A DNA stretch of 64,000 bases, taken from assembly GCF_017832355.1 (NCBI RefSeq), contig NZ_JAFIBY010000003.1, positions 434,001 through 498,000 of the forward strand, in the 5' to 3' direction. How positions within the stretch are numbered: position 1 is the first letter of the stretch; each line of letters starts with the position of its first letter. This stretch comes from Serratia sp. PL17 (lineage in GTDB: Bacteria > Pseudomonadota > Gammaproteobacteria > Enterobacterales > Enterobacteriaceae). The translations under genes and the position numbers were made by a program. The notes under the pieces were generated by a model. That model was not told the origin of the DNA and did not search any database. It saw only the letters and a program-made list of their open reading frames with translations. Positions 63,539 to 64,000 of this stretch are shown here, piece after piece.

Positions 63539-63564
63539 GCGTTATATAACTCAGAATATAACGC
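63539..63564. promoter_or_regulatory. Dyad upstream of the multihaem cytochrome gene
   Basis: A perfect 9-bp inverted repeat GCGTTATAT/ATATAACGC with an 8-base spacer, in an A/T-rich region 161 bases before the ATG. It may be a regulator site or a weak hairpin. Confidence 0.4.
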
Positions 63565-63724
63565 TGTAAAATCCCTCGAATGGCCGTTTTTCCTCTAAAA
63601 ATAACCCTATAGTATTAGATGTCTTTGCTAATAATACCTATACTTCCCCAAGCATGTCGGCGTTCGGTCGACACTTTTTTGGCAAGGTTTTCCTTGGTAT
63701 TTCATAATTATAAGCGGGTTCAAT

Positions 63725-64000
63725 ATGACCAATAAACTCACTGGCTTGATAAAAAAGCACCGCTGGGGATGGCTGTGGATTTTGCTCCTCGGAATTATCC
63801 TCGGGGCAGCATTATTAGCGGGCACCGCGACGGTATTCCACAAAACCAGCGACACGGCCTTCTGCGTTTCCTGTCACACCATGCAACAGCCGCTGGCTGA
63901 ATATCAGGGCAGCGTCCACTTCCAGAATACCAAAGGCATCCGTGCCGAATGTGCCGACTGCCACGTTCCGCATGAGCCGCTCGATTACCTGTGGACCAAA
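63725..64000 (+). CDS. NapC/NirT-family multihaem cytochrome c, N-terminal part (TorY/TorC-like)
   Basis: The frame is open to the window end, giving 92 residues. A membrane anchor (about residues 14-34) precedes the first haem site CVSCH (47-51) and the second CADCH (76-80). HKTSDTAFC, YQGSVHF and GIRAECADC closely follow E. coli TorY/TorC (pentahaem, electron donor to trimethylamine N-oxide reductase), more than NapC. It would carry electrons from quinol to a periplasmic reductase. The rest, and any reductase gene beside it, lie beyond the window, so the subtype is not settled. Confidence 0.82.
   Translation, partial: MTNKLTGLIKKHRWGWLWILLLGIILGAALLAGTATVFHKTSDTAFCVSCHTMQQPLAEYQGSVHFQNTKGIRAECADCHVPHEPLDYLWTK

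Overview
The window reads as enterobacterial chromosome, most likely Serratia or a close Yersiniaceae relative. The basis is G+C-rich coding, many close homologues of E. coli genes in partly conserved order (yeeX-yeeA, sbcB next to plaP, lysP-yeiE-yeiH-nfo followed by fruBKA), a tRNA-Asn with a strong promoter, and an intergenic palindrome of a kind I associate with Serratia and Yersinia genomes. The genus is inference; no rRNA or other taxonomic marker is present.

Layout. 1-7.7 kb: the 3' end of katG, a LysR/multidrug-MFS divergent pair, a DoxX-MFS overlapping pair, sotB with an MFS gene remnant beside it, and an AspH-type dioxygenase. 7.7-12.8 kb: a complete branched-chain amino acid ABC operon (livKHMGF) on the minus strand. 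13.36-13.43 kb: tRNA-Asn. 13.43-23.97 kb: a probable genomic island in the tRNA-Asn 3' end. Two 59-bp direct repeats (57/59 identical), each made of the tRNA 3' end plus its terminator, bound a 10.5-kb segment carrying a thymidylate-kinase-like NTPase, an oxidoreductase/TetR pair, a LysR/MFS pair, a broken HNH gene, a TetR/RidA pair with clear operators, and two restriction-endonuclease-fold proteins. No integrase is visible.

24-32.8 kb: an accessory metabolic and regulatory stretch with a RluA-type pseudouridine synthase, a cupin, two AraC regulators, a GNAT acetyltransferase, an SDR, and a LysR/M20 amidohydrolase/amino-acid-binding-protein group. 32.8-41.1 kb: yeeX, yeeA, a cytoplasmic-type amidase divergent from a LexA/CI-like S24 repressor, an NAD-dependent reductase, two small proteins, sbcB and plaP. 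41.6-44.0 kb: puuA and puuR, divergent; with plaP they form a putrescine uptake and catabolism neighbourhood.

44.2-52.6 kb: a sugar-type ABC pair lacking a binding protein, then a Fur-controlled siderophore locus. A CirA-like receptor and a binding lipoprotein lie on the plus strand and an ATPase and permease on the minus strand, separated by a hairpin-rich non-coding block. 52.9-58.97 kb: a degenerate GGDEF protein, lysP, yeiE, yeiH and nfo. 59.0-62.8 kb: the fructose PTS operon fruBKA with two Cra operators. 63-64 kb: a Nudix hydrolase and the start of a TorY/NapC-type multihaem cytochrome cut by the window end.

The most unusual items are the tRNA-Asn island with its nuclease pair, the hairpin array at 50.1-50.6 kb, and the orphan self-cleaving-type repressor divergent from an amidase. 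All homology calls are by eye from protein motifs; no database search was possible.
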